Positions 32,657 to 41,268 of a DNA stretch of 64,000 bases are shown in pieces. A program made the position numbers and the translations under genes. The notes below the pieces were generated by a model. The model worked only from the letters and a program-made list of their open reading frames with translations. It had not been told where the DNA came from and searched no databases. Origin of the DNA: Geodermatophilus africanus. GTDB taxonomy: Bacteria; Actinomycetota; Actinomycetes; Mycobacteriales; Geodermatophilaceae. Position 1 is the first letter of the stretch. Every line of letters starts with the position of its first letter. Where the stretch lies: the NCBI RefSeq assembly GCF_900107105.1, contig NZ_FNOT01000003.1, positions 124,001-188,000 on the forward strand. Direction: 5' to 3'.

Positions 32657-35563
32657 GTGCTCACCGTCGCGGTGCTGAGCCGGGTGGAGGTGCGGCGCGA
32701 CGGGGTGCCGGCACCCGTTCCCAGCGGCCTGACCACGGAACTGCTGGTGCGGCTGGCGCTGGACGCCGGCCGTCCGGTCCGCGCCGAGCGGCTGGTGGAG
32801 GAGCTGTGGCCCGGCACGACGGGAACCCGGCTCAACACGTTGCAGGCGAAGGTGTCGCAGCTGCGCCGGGCACTCGGCGATCCGGCCGCGCTGATCGGCG
32901 CCTCCGATGGCTACACGCTCGCCGTTGACCCGGGCCGGGTCGACGCGGTGCGCGCGCTCCGGCTGGCGGACGAGGGCGCCGCGCTGCTGGCTGCGGGGGA
33001 CCCCGCTGCCTCTGCGGTCATCTGCCACGAGGGGCTGGCCCTGTTCGGCGCCGAGGTGCTGCCCGCGGCGGGCGGAGCGGGCTGGGTCCTCCCGCACCGG
33101 GTGCGCCTGGAGGAGACCCGGCTGCGGCTGCTCGAGGACGAGCTCGCTGCGCGCCTCGCTCTCGGGGCCACGGGGGAACTCGTGGGTGAGCTGGAGTCCC
33201 TGGTCGCCGTCCACCCGCTGCGCGAGCGGTTGTGGGCGCTGCTGATCACCGCGCTCTACCGGGCCGGCCGTCAGGCGGATGCGCTGGCGGCCTCCCGGCG
33301 GGTGGCCCGGGTCCTGGCCGACGAGCTCGGCGTGGACCCGGGTCCAGAGCTGGCGGCCCTCGAGCGAGGGGTGCTGGCGCACGACCCGGCGCTCACGCCA
33401 GGTGTCGCGTCCGCGCCCGTCGGGCGCCGCCGCGGGAACACCCCGGTGCCGGCGACCCCGCTCGCCGGCCGCGTCGATGAGCTGGCTGCGCTGCTGGCGG
33501 CCCTGGAGGGCAACCGCCTGGTCACGGTCGTGGGTCCCGCCGGCGTGGGCAAGACCCGGCTGGCAGTGGAAGCCGCCCGCCGGGAGGCCGCCCCCGAGGG
33601 CGCGTGGCTGGTCCGGTTGGAGGGCGTCCGCACCGCCGACGAGGTGCCCCTCGCGATCGCGGACGCCGTCCCGGGAGTCGACGGCTCCCGCGGGGACGTC
33701 GCCACGGACCTGCGCGGAGCCGATCTGCTCCTGCTGCTGGACAACTGCGAGCACCTCGCGGACGGTGTCGCACCGCTGGTCGCGGCCGTGCTCGGGGCCG
33801 CCCCGCGGGTGCGCGTGCTGGCCACCAGCCAGCGGCCGCTCGGGCTCGACGGGGAGCTGGTGCACCAGCTCGACCCGCTGCCGGAGGCCGATGCCGTCGC
33901 GCTGTTCGCCCAGCGGGCCGCCGAGCGGCGGGCGTCCTTCGCGCTCACCGGCGAGACCGCGCCGGCCGTGGCGCAGCTGTGCCGCGCCCTGGACTGCCTG
34001 CCGCTGGCGATCGAGCTCGCCGCGGCGCGGACGCGCATCATGACGGTGCCCGAGATCGCCCGGCGGCTCGACGACCGGTTCACGCTGCTCGCCGACCCGA
34101 CGTCGACCCGCCCGGAGCGCCGGCGCACCCTCGCCGCGGCCCTGTCCTGGAGCTACGACCTGCTGTTCCCCGACGACCAGCGCGGCCTCTGGGCGCTCGC
34201 CCAGTTCCCCGGCGGGGCCACCATGCCGGCGCTCGAGCACGTCCTGGGCGGACTCGGCGTCCCTCCCGGCTCCGCCCTCGACGTCGTCGACCGCCTGGTC
34301 GACCGCTCGCTGGTCACCGCGGACGCCGACGCGGCCGGAGCCACCCGCTACCGCCTGCTGGAGAGCGTCCGGGTGTTCAGCGCCGACCGGGCGGCCGAGG
34401 CCGGCGCGGCCGGTGCCGCGGCCGACGCCCTCGTGGCCTGGACGGCGCAGATGGCGGCCACCGTTGCCGGGACGGTCCGCGGTCCGGACCAGGCCGCGCA
34501 GGTCGCCGTCACCGCGGCCGAGCGGGCCACGATCGACGCCGCCCTGGCCCGGGCCCGCGCCACCGAACCGGTCACCGGACTGCGGATCGCCGTCGACCTC
34601 GGCTGGGCGTGGGTGCTGCTCGACGACGCGGCCGCCGCCGGCCGGCTGCGCGCCGCCCGCCTCGCCGTCGACGACCCGCCCCGAGACCTCGAGGTGAGGG
34701 CGCTCCTGCTGGAGAGCTGGCTCGAGGCGATGTCGGGAGACCTCACGGCGGCCCGCACCCTCCTCGACCGGGCCACCGCCCTCGCCGGGGGAGACGCGTC
34801 ACTGGCCGTCCTGGCGCGTTGGTACGGCGGCTTCGTTCTGCCCCAGGAGGGGCGGGCGGGTGAGGCCCTGGCCGACCTGGCGCGCTGCCGGGATGCCTAC
34901 GCCGCCGGCGGCGCCTCGTGGGAGGAGGGAGGCAGCTGTCTGCTGGCGGCGTTCGCCTCGCTGGCGCTCGGTGACCCGGCCGGGGGCCGTGCAGCGTGCG
35001 AGGAGGCGATCGGCATCCTGCGGCCGATCGGGGACGCGTGGGCGCTGCTGCACGCCGAGGGCGCGCTCGGGAGGATCGCGCACGCCGAGGAGCGACATGC
35101 GGACGCCGCACGGCACCACGGGTACGCCGCGGAGGCCGCGGACCGGCTCGGCTTCGGCGGGGCGGCCGCGCTGCACCGCGTGCACCTGGGACGCGCCCAG
35201 CACCAGGCGGGCGACCCGGGCGCGGCGGACACGCTGCGACGGGCCGTCGCCGGCGCCCAGCTCGCCGGAGACCGGCGGCTGCTCGCGCTGGCCCAGGTGG
35301 CCCAGGCGGAGGTCCTCCGCTGCGCCGGCGACCGACCCGGGGCACGGGACCTGCTGGAGGCCGCCTGCCGCTGGTACGCGGAGTCCGGCGCCGGCGAGGG
35401 GGCCGCGCTGGCCGCTTGCCTGCGGGCCACCGTGCGCGCCGAGGACGGCGAACCCGGCGCCCGGGAGGAGCTGCAGGCCATCCGCGACGCCGCCGACACG
35501 GCCGGTGACCGCGAGGTGCACGCGCTGGCGGCCACGGCGCTCGGGGACCCGGCGGACGTCTGA
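32657..35563 (+). CDS. AfsR/SARP-family regulator with NB-ARC-type ATPase domain
   Basis: The 968-residue protein opens with an OmpR-like DNA-binding domain (residues about 1-90, TNTLQAKVSQLRRALG-like motif), then a bacterial transcriptional activation domain (about 95-245, ending ELGVDPGPELAALERG). An ATPase follows: Walker A VVGPAGVGKTRL (about 291-302), LLLLDNCEHL (Walker B) and LDCLPLAIELAA (GLPL-type motif). The C-terminal about 400 residues are TPR-like. AfsR-type proteins couple nucleotide and ligand state to gene activation. GTG 32657 appears leaderless. It probably controls itself and the divergent operon. Confidence 0.9.
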   Translation: MLTVAVLSRVEVRRDGVPAPVPSGLTTELLVRLALDAGRPVRAERLVEELWPGTTGTRLNTLQAKVSQLRRALGDPAALIGASDGYTLAVDPGRVDAVRALRLADEGAALLAAGDPAASAVICHEGLALFGAEVLPAAGGAGWVLPHRVRLEETRLRLLEDELAARLALGATGELVGELESLVAVHPLRERLWALLITALYRAGRQADALAASRRVARVLADELGVDPGPELAALERGVLAHDPALTPGVASAPVGRRRGNTPVPATPLAGRVDELAALLAALEGNRLVTVVGPAGVGKTRLAVEAARREAAPEGAWLVRLEGVRTADEVPLAIADAVPGVDGSRGDVATDLRGADLLLLLDNCEHLADGVAPLVAAVLGAAPRVRVLATSQRPLGLDGELVHQLDPLPEADAVALFAQRAAERRASFALTGETAPAVAQLCRALDCLPLAIELAAARTRIMTVPEIARRLDDRFTLLADPTSTRPERRRTLAAALSWSYDLLFPDDQRGLWALAQFPGGATMPALEHVLGGLGVPPGSALDVVDRLVDRSLVTADADAAGATRYRLLESVRVFSADRAAEAGAAGAAADALVAWTAQMAATVAGTVRGPDQAAQVAVTAAERATIDAALARARATEPVTGLRIAVDLGWAWVLLDDAAAAGRLRAARLAVDDPPRDLEVRALLLESWLEAMSGDLTAARTLLDRATALAGGDASLAVLARWYGGFVLPQEGRAGEALADLARCRDAYAAGGASWEEGGSCLLAAFASLALGDPAGGRAACEEAIGILRPIGDAWALLHAEGALGRIAHAEERHADAARHHGYAAEAADRLGFGGAAALHRVHLGRAQHQAGDPGAADTLRRAVAGAQLAGDRRLLALAQVAQAEVLRCAGDRPGARDLLEAACRWYAESGAGEGAALAACLRATVRAEDGEPGAREELQAIRDAADTAGDREVHALAATALGDPADV

Positions 35564-35646
35564 CCGCGCCGTCACGTCATGGCTGTGGGAACAGGCGACG
35601 CCGATCACGGGGGTCGGGGTCCGGGCGGTCCCTCGTCTGCCGAGGA

Positions 35647-35680
35647 CCGAGGGCCTTCACCGAAAGCCGTGGGCCCTCGG
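35647..35680. terminator. Bidirectional hairpin between convergent genes, relative of the tRNA terminator
   Basis: CCGAGGGCC (35647-35655) pairs with GGCCCTCGG (35672-35680). The surrounding 65 bp resemble the segment after the first initiator tRNA (25392-25456), including GGCCCTCGGCGTTCGT and CACCTCAGTCG. It separates the SARP gene from a convergent small gene. Confidence 0.55.
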
Positions 35681-35700
35681 CGTTCGTGCGGGAGCACACC

Positions 35701-35949
35701 TCAGTCGCCCGCAGGGCCGTGCGCCGAGGGGCCGGCCTCGCCGAGGTCGGAGACCTCCAGCACCCGGTCGGTGGGGTACAGAGCGATCACGCCGGTGCCG
35801 GCGACGCCGTGGACGACGGTGAGCCAGCCGGGCGGACCGAACCGCACCACGAGGCCCGGCAACTCGACCTGTCCCGTCGGGTCGTGCGCATCGCGCAGCA
35901 CCACCGTCGCGCGGTACAGGTGGCGGTCGTTGACCGTCGTGACGTCCAT
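35701..35949 (-). CDS. 82-residue hypothetical protein
   Basis: ATG 35949 gives MDVTTVNDRHLYRATVVLRD, then GQVELPGLVVRFGPPGWLTV and VIALYPTDRVLEVSDLGEAG. It looks like a small all-beta protein. Third-position GC is high and the frame is closed by TGA in a typical convergent arrangement. No family is recognised. It is divergent from the cold-shock gene. Confidence 0.6.
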   Translation of the reverse strand: MDVTTVNDRHLYRATVVLRDAHDPTGQVELPGLVVRFGPPGWLTVVHGVAGTGVIALYPTDRVLEVSDLGEAGPSAHGPAGD

Positions 35950-35988
35950 GTGGCCAGCCTCCTCCACCGGTCGCGGTCGATCCCCGCG

Positions 35989-35994
35989 TACAAT
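35989..35994 (+). promoter_or_regulatory. TACAAT -10 of the cold-shock gene
   Basis: TACAAT is a near-consensus -10 in GC-rich surroundings. A start near 36001 gives a leader of about 144 nt, in line with the long 5' leaders of cold-shock mRNAs. No good -35 is seen. Confidence 0.5.
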
Positions 35995-36144
35995 CCCAGA
36001 CGGTCGCCGTCGTGCTTCTGCTTCGTTCCCGGACGTCCGCAGTCGTCTCTGCCTGACGTTCCTCTCGGTCCTGCCGGTCGGTGCGGCGCCCCAGGACCCG
36101 ACGGCTGTCGGTCCTGACACCCCCAGCACGGAGAGAGAACGACA

Positions 36145-36348
36145 TTGGCTCAGGGCACTGTGAAGTGGTTCAACGCGGAGAAGGGCTTCGGCTTCATCGA
36201 GCAGGCCGACGGCGGCGCTGACGTCTTCTGCCACTACTCCGCCATCAGCGGCAGCGGCTACCGGTCGCTGGACGAGGGGCAGCAGGTCGAGTTCGACGTC
36301 ACGCAGGGCCAGAAGGGCCCGCAGGCGGAGAACGTCCGCGCGCTCTGA
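36145..36348 (+). CDS. cspA: Cold-shock protein, CspA family
   Basis: The 67-residue single cold-shock domain has RNP1 KGFGFIE and RNP2 VFCHYSAI (an F-C-H variant of the usual F-V-H). It opens TTG-encoded [17 protein letters not shown]. It binds single-stranded RNA and DNA as a chaperone. The TTG start is chosen because the conserved domain begins there and GGAGAGAG lies upstream. A strong hairpin terminator follows its stop. Confidence 0.95.
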   Translation: MAQGTVKWFNAEKGFGFIEQADGGADVFCHYSAISGSGYRSLDEGQQVEFDVTQGQKGPQAENVRAL

Positions 36349-36356
36349 ACGACGGC

Positions 36357-36390
36357 GGGGGGCCACGGCGCGGGTGCGCCGTGGCCCCCC
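36357..36390 (+). terminator. Terminator of the cold-shock gene
   Basis: GGGGGGCCACGGCGC (36357-36371) and GCGCCGTGGCCCCCC (36376-36390) are exact complements around the loop GGGT, starting 9 nt after the stop. It can serve both this gene and the convergent dehydrogenase. Confidence 0.8.
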
Positions 36391-36418
36391 TGCGCGTCTC
36401 CGGCGGGTGGGGGCGCCG

Positions 36419-37888
36419 TCAGCCGAGCCAGCCGCTGCGACCCGGCGTCCGCCGGCGCCACACGTGCTTGAGCTCGCGGTACTCCGCGAGCCCCGTGGGC
36501 CCGAGCTCCCGGCCCACCCCGGACTGCTTCCGCCCGCCCCACTCCGCCCCGGGCACGTAGGGGTGGAAGTCGTTCACCCAGACGGTCCCGCAGCGCAGCG
36601 CCGCGGCCACCCGGTCGGCGCGGTCGAGGTCGGCGGTCCACACCGCGCCCGCGAGCCCGTACACGGTGTCGTTGGCCAGCGCGACCGCCTCCTGCTCGTC
36701 GGTGAAGGCCTCCACCGTCAGCACCGGGCCGAAGACCTCCTCGCGGACGACGGCCATGTTGCGTGAGCAGCCGGTGAGCACGGTGGGCCGGTGGAAGAAG
36801 CCGTCCGCGAGCGCGGGGTCGTCGGGTCGGCGCCCGCCCGCCGCCAGGACCGCTCCCTCCGCGAGCGCTCCGGCGACCGCCGCCTCGGTGCGGGCCCGCT
36901 GCGCCCCGGAGATCATCGGGCCGGACTGGGTGCGCTCGTCGCGTCCGTCGCCGAGCCGGATGGCCTCCGCGCCGGCGGTCAGGCCCGTGACCACGGCGTC
37001 GTGCACGTCGGCGTGGACCAGCAGGCGGGAGCCCGCCGAGCAGACCTGCCCCGCGTGCAGGAAGGCGGCGTGCAGCGCGTTGTCGACCACCACGTCCACG
37101 TCGACGTCGGCGAAGACCACGTTCGGGTTCTTGCCGCCGAGCTCGCAGTGCACCCGCTTCACCGTCGCCGCGGCCGCCCGCAGCACCGCGCGGCCGGTGG
37201 CGGTCCCGCCGGTGAAGCTGACCAGGTCGACGTCGGGGTGCGCGACGAGCGCGGCGCCGGCCTCCCCGTCCCCGAGCACCAGGCCCACCACCCCCGAGGG
37301 CGCGCCGGCCTCGGCGAGCAGTGCCACCAGGTGCGCCGTGGTCAGCGGGGTGAGCTCGCTGGGCTTGACGACCGCGGTGCAGCCGGCCGCCAGCGCCGGC
37401 GCGAGCTTCCACGCCACCGACAGCAGGGGGTAGTTCCACGGCGTGACCAGCGCGCAGACGCCCGCCGGCTCGGCCACGACGCGGCTGTCGACGTCCGGGC
37501 CGGCGTCGACCCGATGGGCGACGTCGTCGAGCGCCAGGCCGGCGTAGTAGCGCAGCACGGCCACGACGTCGTCGACGTCGACGCGGCTCTCCCGCAGCGG
37601 CTTGCCGGTGTCCTGGGTCTCGAGCAGCGCGACGTGCTCCCGGTCGCGCACCAGCAGGTCCGCAGTGCGCCGCAGCACTCCGGCCCGCTCCTCCGCAGGC
37701 GCGCCCGACCACTTGCCGGCCTCGAAAGCGGCCCGGGCCGCGGCGACGGCTCGGTCGACGTCGGAGGCCGCGGCTGCCTCGTGCGCGACGACGAGCGACC
37801 CGTCGGCGGGGTCCAGGACGTGCAGCAGGCGCCCGGATCGGGCGTCCTGCCACGTCCCGTCGATGAACAGCGAGCCCGGCAGGGACAC
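36419..37888 (-). CDS. betB: Betaine-aldehyde-dehydrogenase-like aldehyde dehydrogenase
   Basis: The 489-residue ALDH has the NAD-binding TPWNYPLLSV, Glu in HCELGGKNPNV and catalytic Cys283 in GQVCSAGS. The last motif and the closing GGRKQSGVGRELG are typical of betaine-aldehyde and aminoaldehyde dehydrogenases. The GTG at 37888 is chosen because GAAGGGG lies 7 nt upstream; the next in-frame GTG upstream has no such site. Divergent TauD-like and glycine-betaine transport genes support a role in osmoprotectant metabolism, oxidising betaine or trimethylaminobutyraldehyde. Substrate specificity is inferred. Confidence 0.8.
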   Translation of the reverse strand: MSLPGSLFIDGTWQDARSGRLLHVLDPADGSLVVAHEAAAASDVDRAVAAARAAFEAGKWSGAPAEERAGVLRRTADLLVRDREHVALLETQDTGKPLRESRVDVDDVVAVLRYYAGLALDDVAHRVDAGPDVDSRVVAEPAGVCALVTPWNYPLLSVAWKLAPALAAGCTAVVKPSELTPLTTAHLVALLAEAGAPSGVVGLVLGDGEAGAALVAHPDVDLVSFTGGTATGRAVLRAAAATVKRVHCELGGKNPNVVFADVDVDVVVDNALHAAFLHAGQVCSAGSRLLVHADVHDAVVTGLTAGAEAIRLGDGRDERTQSGPMISGAQRARTEAAVAGALAEGAVLAAGGRRPDDPALADGFFHRPTVLTGCSRNMAVVREEVFGPVLTVEAFTDEQEAVALANDTVYGLAGAVWTADLDRADRVAAALRCGTVWVNDFHPYVPGAEWGGRKQSGVGRELGPTGLAEYRELKHVWRRRTPGRSGWLG

Positions 37889-38073
37889 GAGGACACCCCT
37901 TCGACGCGGTGGCGGGAACACCCGCTACGGTAATCCGCATGCAGTCGGTCGGGATTGTGCGGTTTGCGCTCGTCGAGCGCCGGCACGTCGACCTGCTGCG
38001 GTGCGCGAGCGCGCTCTGTCCGGCCTGACGCCGTCCGAGCCACCCTTCATCCCTCGCCACCGGAGTCCTTCGC

Positions 38074-38964
38074 ATGACCCTGCTCGCCGTCCCCACGACC
38101 ACGCCCGCCGCCGAGAGCGGCGTCCTCGAGGTCGAGCGCCTCGAGCCGTCCATCGGCGCCCGCATCCACGGCGTCGACCTCAGTCACGTCACCGACGACG
38201 AGGTCCGCGCCATCCGGACCGCCCTCGCCGAGTACAAGGTGCTGTTCTTCGCCGACCAGCACGACCTGCACCCCGACCGCCAGATCGCGCTGGGCCACCG
38301 CCTCGGCGAGGTCACCGAGTCCCACCCGGTGGTGCCCGGCGTCGACGACCAGCACCCGGAGATCTACGCGCTCGACAGTTCCACCGGCGGGTTCGCCGAC
38401 GTCTGGCACACCGACGTCACCTTCGTGCGCCGTCCGCCGCTGGGGTCGGTCCTCCGGGCCGTCGTCCTGCCGCTCACGGGTGGGGACACCCAGTGGGCAG
38501 ACCTCGAGCTGGCCTACGAGTCGCTCAGCGAGCCGGTCCGGCGGCTGGCCGACCAGCTGGTCGCGGTGCACGACGGCACGCGAGAGTTCGGCTACTACCT
38601 CGCCCAGCGCGAGGAGCGGACGAAGTGGGAGGGCGAGGAGTTCCGCGCCCTCGTCCCGATCGAGCACCCGGTCGTCCGCGTGCACCCGGAGACCGGCCGC
38701 CGGAGCCTGTTCGTCAACCCCGGCTTCGTGTCCCACCTCGCGGACGTCTCCGACGCCGAGAGCCGCTCCCTGCTCGACCTGTTCTACGCGCACATCACCA
38801 AGCCCGAGCACATCGTCCGGCACCGCTGGTCGGTCGGCGACGTCGTGATGTGGGACAACCGCTCGACCGTCCACTACGCCAACCGCGACTACGGCGACCA
38901 GCGGCGCGTCATGCACCGCATCACGCTCCGGGGGGACCAACCGGTCGGCCCGGGTGGCGCCTGA
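38074..38964 (+). CDS. TauD/TfdA-family Fe(II)/2-oxoglutarate dioxygenase
   Basis: The 296-residue enzyme has the facial triad: His112 and Asp114 in VWHTDVTF and His281 in RRVMHRITLRGD. The latter segment also holds the Arg that binds 2-oxoglutarate. GARIHGVDLSHVTDDE is the TauD N-terminal signature. The family hydroxylates taurine, alkylsulfonates, or quaternary amines. Placement between a betaine-aldehyde-type dehydrogenase and a betaine-type transporter suggests a quaternary-amine or sulfonate substrate. A hairpin terminator follows, so the transporter has its own promoter. Confidence 0.86.
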   Translation: MTLLAVPTTTPAAESGVLEVERLEPSIGARIHGVDLSHVTDDEVRAIRTALAEYKVLFFADQHDLHPDRQIALGHRLGEVTESHPVVPGVDDQHPEIYALDSSTGGFADVWHTDVTFVRRPPLGSVLRAVVLPLTGGDTQWADLELAYESLSEPVRRLADQLVAVHDGTREFGYYLAQREERTKWEGEEFRALVPIEHPVVRVHPETGRRSLFVNPGFVSHLADVSDAESRSLLDLFYAHITKPEHIVRHRWSVGDVVMWDNRSTVHYANRDYGDQRRVMHRITLRGDQPVGPGGA

Positions 38965-39004
38965 GCAGGAACGTGTACGACGCTCGTCCGGAGAACTGAC
39001 CGCA

Positions 39005-39046
39005 CGGCGAGGCGCAGGTCCCTCCCAGGGGACCTGCGCCTCGCCG
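39005..39046 (+). terminator. Terminator of the TauD-like gene
   Basis: CGGCGAGGCGCAGGTCCC (39005-39022) pairs exactly with the complementary 18 bases at 39029-39046; the loop is TCCCAG. Confidence 0.8.
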
Positions 39047-39100
39047 CACGACCCCCTCCGCCGGATGGTCCGGCCCGGCGCCTCCACGAGATGAGACCCC

Positions 39101-40060
39101 ATGCTGCGCACCTCGATCCGTCCCCGTGCCTCCGCAGTGGCGCTGGCCGCCCTGCTCGCCGCGACCGCCACCGGGTGCAGCGCCGAGGAGGGCGCCGAGA
39201 GCGCCACCGGCGGGGGGAGCGGCGTCACGGTCCAGGCCGCCCAGTTCAGCTGGACCGCCGCCGGCCTGACCAACTCGATCCTCAGCGAGATCGCTGCCGA
39301 CCACGCCGACCTCGGGGTCTCCTCGCTGGCCACCACCCAGCTCGACCCGGCCGCGGCCTGGACGGGGGCGCAGCGCGGGGACATCGACCTGCTCACCGAG
39401 GTCGCGCTGCCGAACCAGCAGCAGCTCGCCGACGGGGCCGCCGACCGGGTCGAGATCGTGTCCGAGACCTACGGGGACGCCGCGCAGGGCTGGTTCGTGC
39501 CCGCCTACGCCGTCGAGCCGGGCGGCCCGCTGGAGGGGCTGACCAGCGTCACGCAGCTCAACGACTACGCCGACGCGCTGGGTAACAAGTTCTACGACGC
39601 GGACCCGGGCTACATCACCACCGAGCAGAACGCCAAGCGGCTCGAGGGCTACGGGATCACTCTGGAGCACGTCGTCTCCAGCGAGGCGGCCGAGCTCGCC
39701 CAGCTGGAGAACAGCTACACCCGCCAGGAGCCGATCGTGCTGTACCTGTACCACCCGCACGCGGTGTTCGCGCAGTACGACATGGTCCAGCTCGAGGAGC
39801 CGACGCCCTACACCGAGGGCTGCCTGACCACCGGCGACGGCGCCTGCGCGATGCCGTCGTACAGCGCCAACATCGCCGCCAGCACGGAGCTGCGGGAGCA
39901 GGCCCCGGCCTTCGTCGACCTGCTCACCGACCTGCGCATCTCGGTGGAGGAGATGGAGCAGATGCAGAAGCAGGTCGACGTCGACGGTGAGGACGTCGCG
40001 ACGGTCGCCCGGCAGTGGGTCGACGAGCACGCCGACCAGATCGACCAGTGGATCGGCTGA
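39101..40060 (+). CDS. proX: Glycine-betaine/proline-type ABC transporter substrate-binding lipoprotein
   Basis: The 319-residue protein has a signal peptide ending LLAATATGCS, a lipobox with Cys26. The OpuAC/ProX fold follows, with the substrate-channel motifs TGAQRGDIDLLTEV and EPIVLYLYHPH. Trp and Tyr residues that could form an aromatic cage for a quaternary ammonium are present (SWTAAG, WFVPAYAV, YHPH). It is followed by its ATPase (2-nt gap) and permease, order X-V-W. Uptake of glycine betaine, choline or a related compound is likely. Confidence 0.87.
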   Translation: MLRTSIRPRASAVALAALLAATATGCSAEEGAESATGGGSGVTVQAAQFSWTAAGLTNSILSEIAADHADLGVSSLATTQLDPAAAWTGAQRGDIDLLTEVALPNQQQLADGAADRVEIVSETYGDAAQGWFVPAYAVEPGGPLEGLTSVTQLNDYADALGNKFYDADPGYITTEQNAKRLEGYGITLEHVVSSEAAELAQLENSYTRQEPIVLYLYHPHAVFAQYDMVQLEEPTPYTEGCLTTGDGACAMPSYSANIAASTELREQAPAFVDLLTDLRISVEEMEQMQKQVDVDGEDVATVARQWVDEHADQIDQWIG

Positions 40061-40062
40061 CC

Positions 40063-41268
40063 GTGCCGCCGGTGCTGGGCGTCTCGGGCCTGACCAAGGT
40101 CTTCGGGGCGCGCGAACAGGAGGCCCTGCGGCTGGCCGGCGAGGGGCTCGGGCGCGACGAGATCCTCCGCCGGACCGGCGCCACGCTCGCGGTCCACGAC
40201 GTCAGCTTCGCCGTCGAGCGTGGTGAGCTCTTCGTCGTCATGGGGCTGTCGGGCTCGGGCAAGTCCACCCTCGTCCGGCTGCTCAACCGGCTCATCGAGC
40301 CCAGCGCCGGCACCGTCGAGGTCGAGGGCCGGGACCTGCGGGCGCTCGACGACGCGCAGCTGCGCGCGGTCCGCAACGAGAAGATCAGCATGGTCTTCCA
40401 GCACTTCGCGCTGATGCCGCACCGCACGGTGCGGGAGAACGCGGCCTACGCGCTCAAGGTCCGCGGCGCGAGTGCAGCCGAGCAGCGGGAGCGGGCGGAC
40501 TGGGCGCTGGAGACGGTCGGACTGCTCGAACGCGCCGGCGCGCGACCGGCCGAGCTCTCCGGTGGCATGCGCCAGCGCGTGGGCCTGGCCCGCGCGCTGG
40601 CCGCGGACTCGGAGGTCCTGCTCATGGACGAGCCGTTCTCCGCGCTGGACCCGTTGATCCGCCGCGACATGCAGGACCTGCTCGAGCAGCTGCAGTCGGA
40701 GCTGTCGAAGACGATCGTGTTCATCACCCACGACCTCAACGAGGCCATGCGGCTGGGCGACCGGATCCTCATGCTCAAGGACGGCCGGCCGGTCCAGCTG
40801 GGTACCGGCCCGGAGATCATCTCGGCACCGGCCGACGACTACGTCGCCGACTTCACCTCGGACGTCGACCGGACCCGGGTGCTCACCGCCGGTGACCTGC
40901 TGCGCGAGCCACGGCTGACCGCCCGGCTCGGCGATGCGCCCGGCGACGTGCTCCGGGCGCTGGGCGTGGCCGAGGCCAACGGCGCCTACGTCCTCGGTGA
41001 GGACGGGCGGGTCGCCGGCGTCGCCCGCGACGACCTGCTGGCCCGCGCGCTGCAGGAGGGCCGGTCCGCACTCGGTCCGCGCGAGCTGGTCCCCGACTAC
41101 GCGACCATCGGGGCCGACCGGCCGGTCGTCGAGTTCGTGCACCTGGTCGGGCGGCACGCCGTGCCGCTCGGGGTGGTCGACGACGACGGGCGGCTCCTGG
41201 GCGTCGTCCCCCGGGCGGCGGTGCTCGACGCACTGTCGGCCGTCCCTGTCCGTGGGAGGCGCTCGTGA
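40063..41268 (+). CDS. proV: Quaternary-amine ABC transporter ATPase with CBS domains
   Basis: The 401-residue ProV/OpuAA protein has Walker A GLSGSGKST, the Q-loop VFQHFALMPHRT (QHFALMPH is typical of ProV), signature ELSGGMRQRVGLARAL, Walker B LLMDEPFSALDP and the H-loop FITHDLNEA. Two C-terminal CBS units (about 280-400, ending VVDDDGRLLGVVPRAAVLDAL) act as the ionic-strength sensor in this family. The N-terminal region GAREQEAL .. DEILRRTGATLAV is also characteristic. The start could be GTG 40063 or GTG 40048; neither has a good ribosome binding site. Confidence 0.93.
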   Translation: MPPVLGVSGLTKVFGAREQEALRLAGEGLGRDEILRRTGATLAVHDVSFAVERGELFVVMGLSGSGKSTLVRLLNRLIEPSAGTVEVEGRDLRALDDAQLRAVRNEKISMVFQHFALMPHRTVRENAAYALKVRGASAAEQRERADWALETVGLLERAGARPAELSGGMRQRVGLARALAADSEVLLMDEPFSALDPLIRRDMQDLLEQLQSELSKTIVFITHDLNEAMRLGDRILMLKDGRPVQLGTGPEIISAPADDYVADFTSDVDRTRVLTAGDLLREPRLTARLGDAPGDVLRALGVAEANGAYVLGEDGRVAGVARDDLLARALQEGRSALGPRELVPDYATIGADRPVVEFVHLVGRHAVPLGVVDDDGRLLGVVPRAAVLDALSAVPVRGRRS

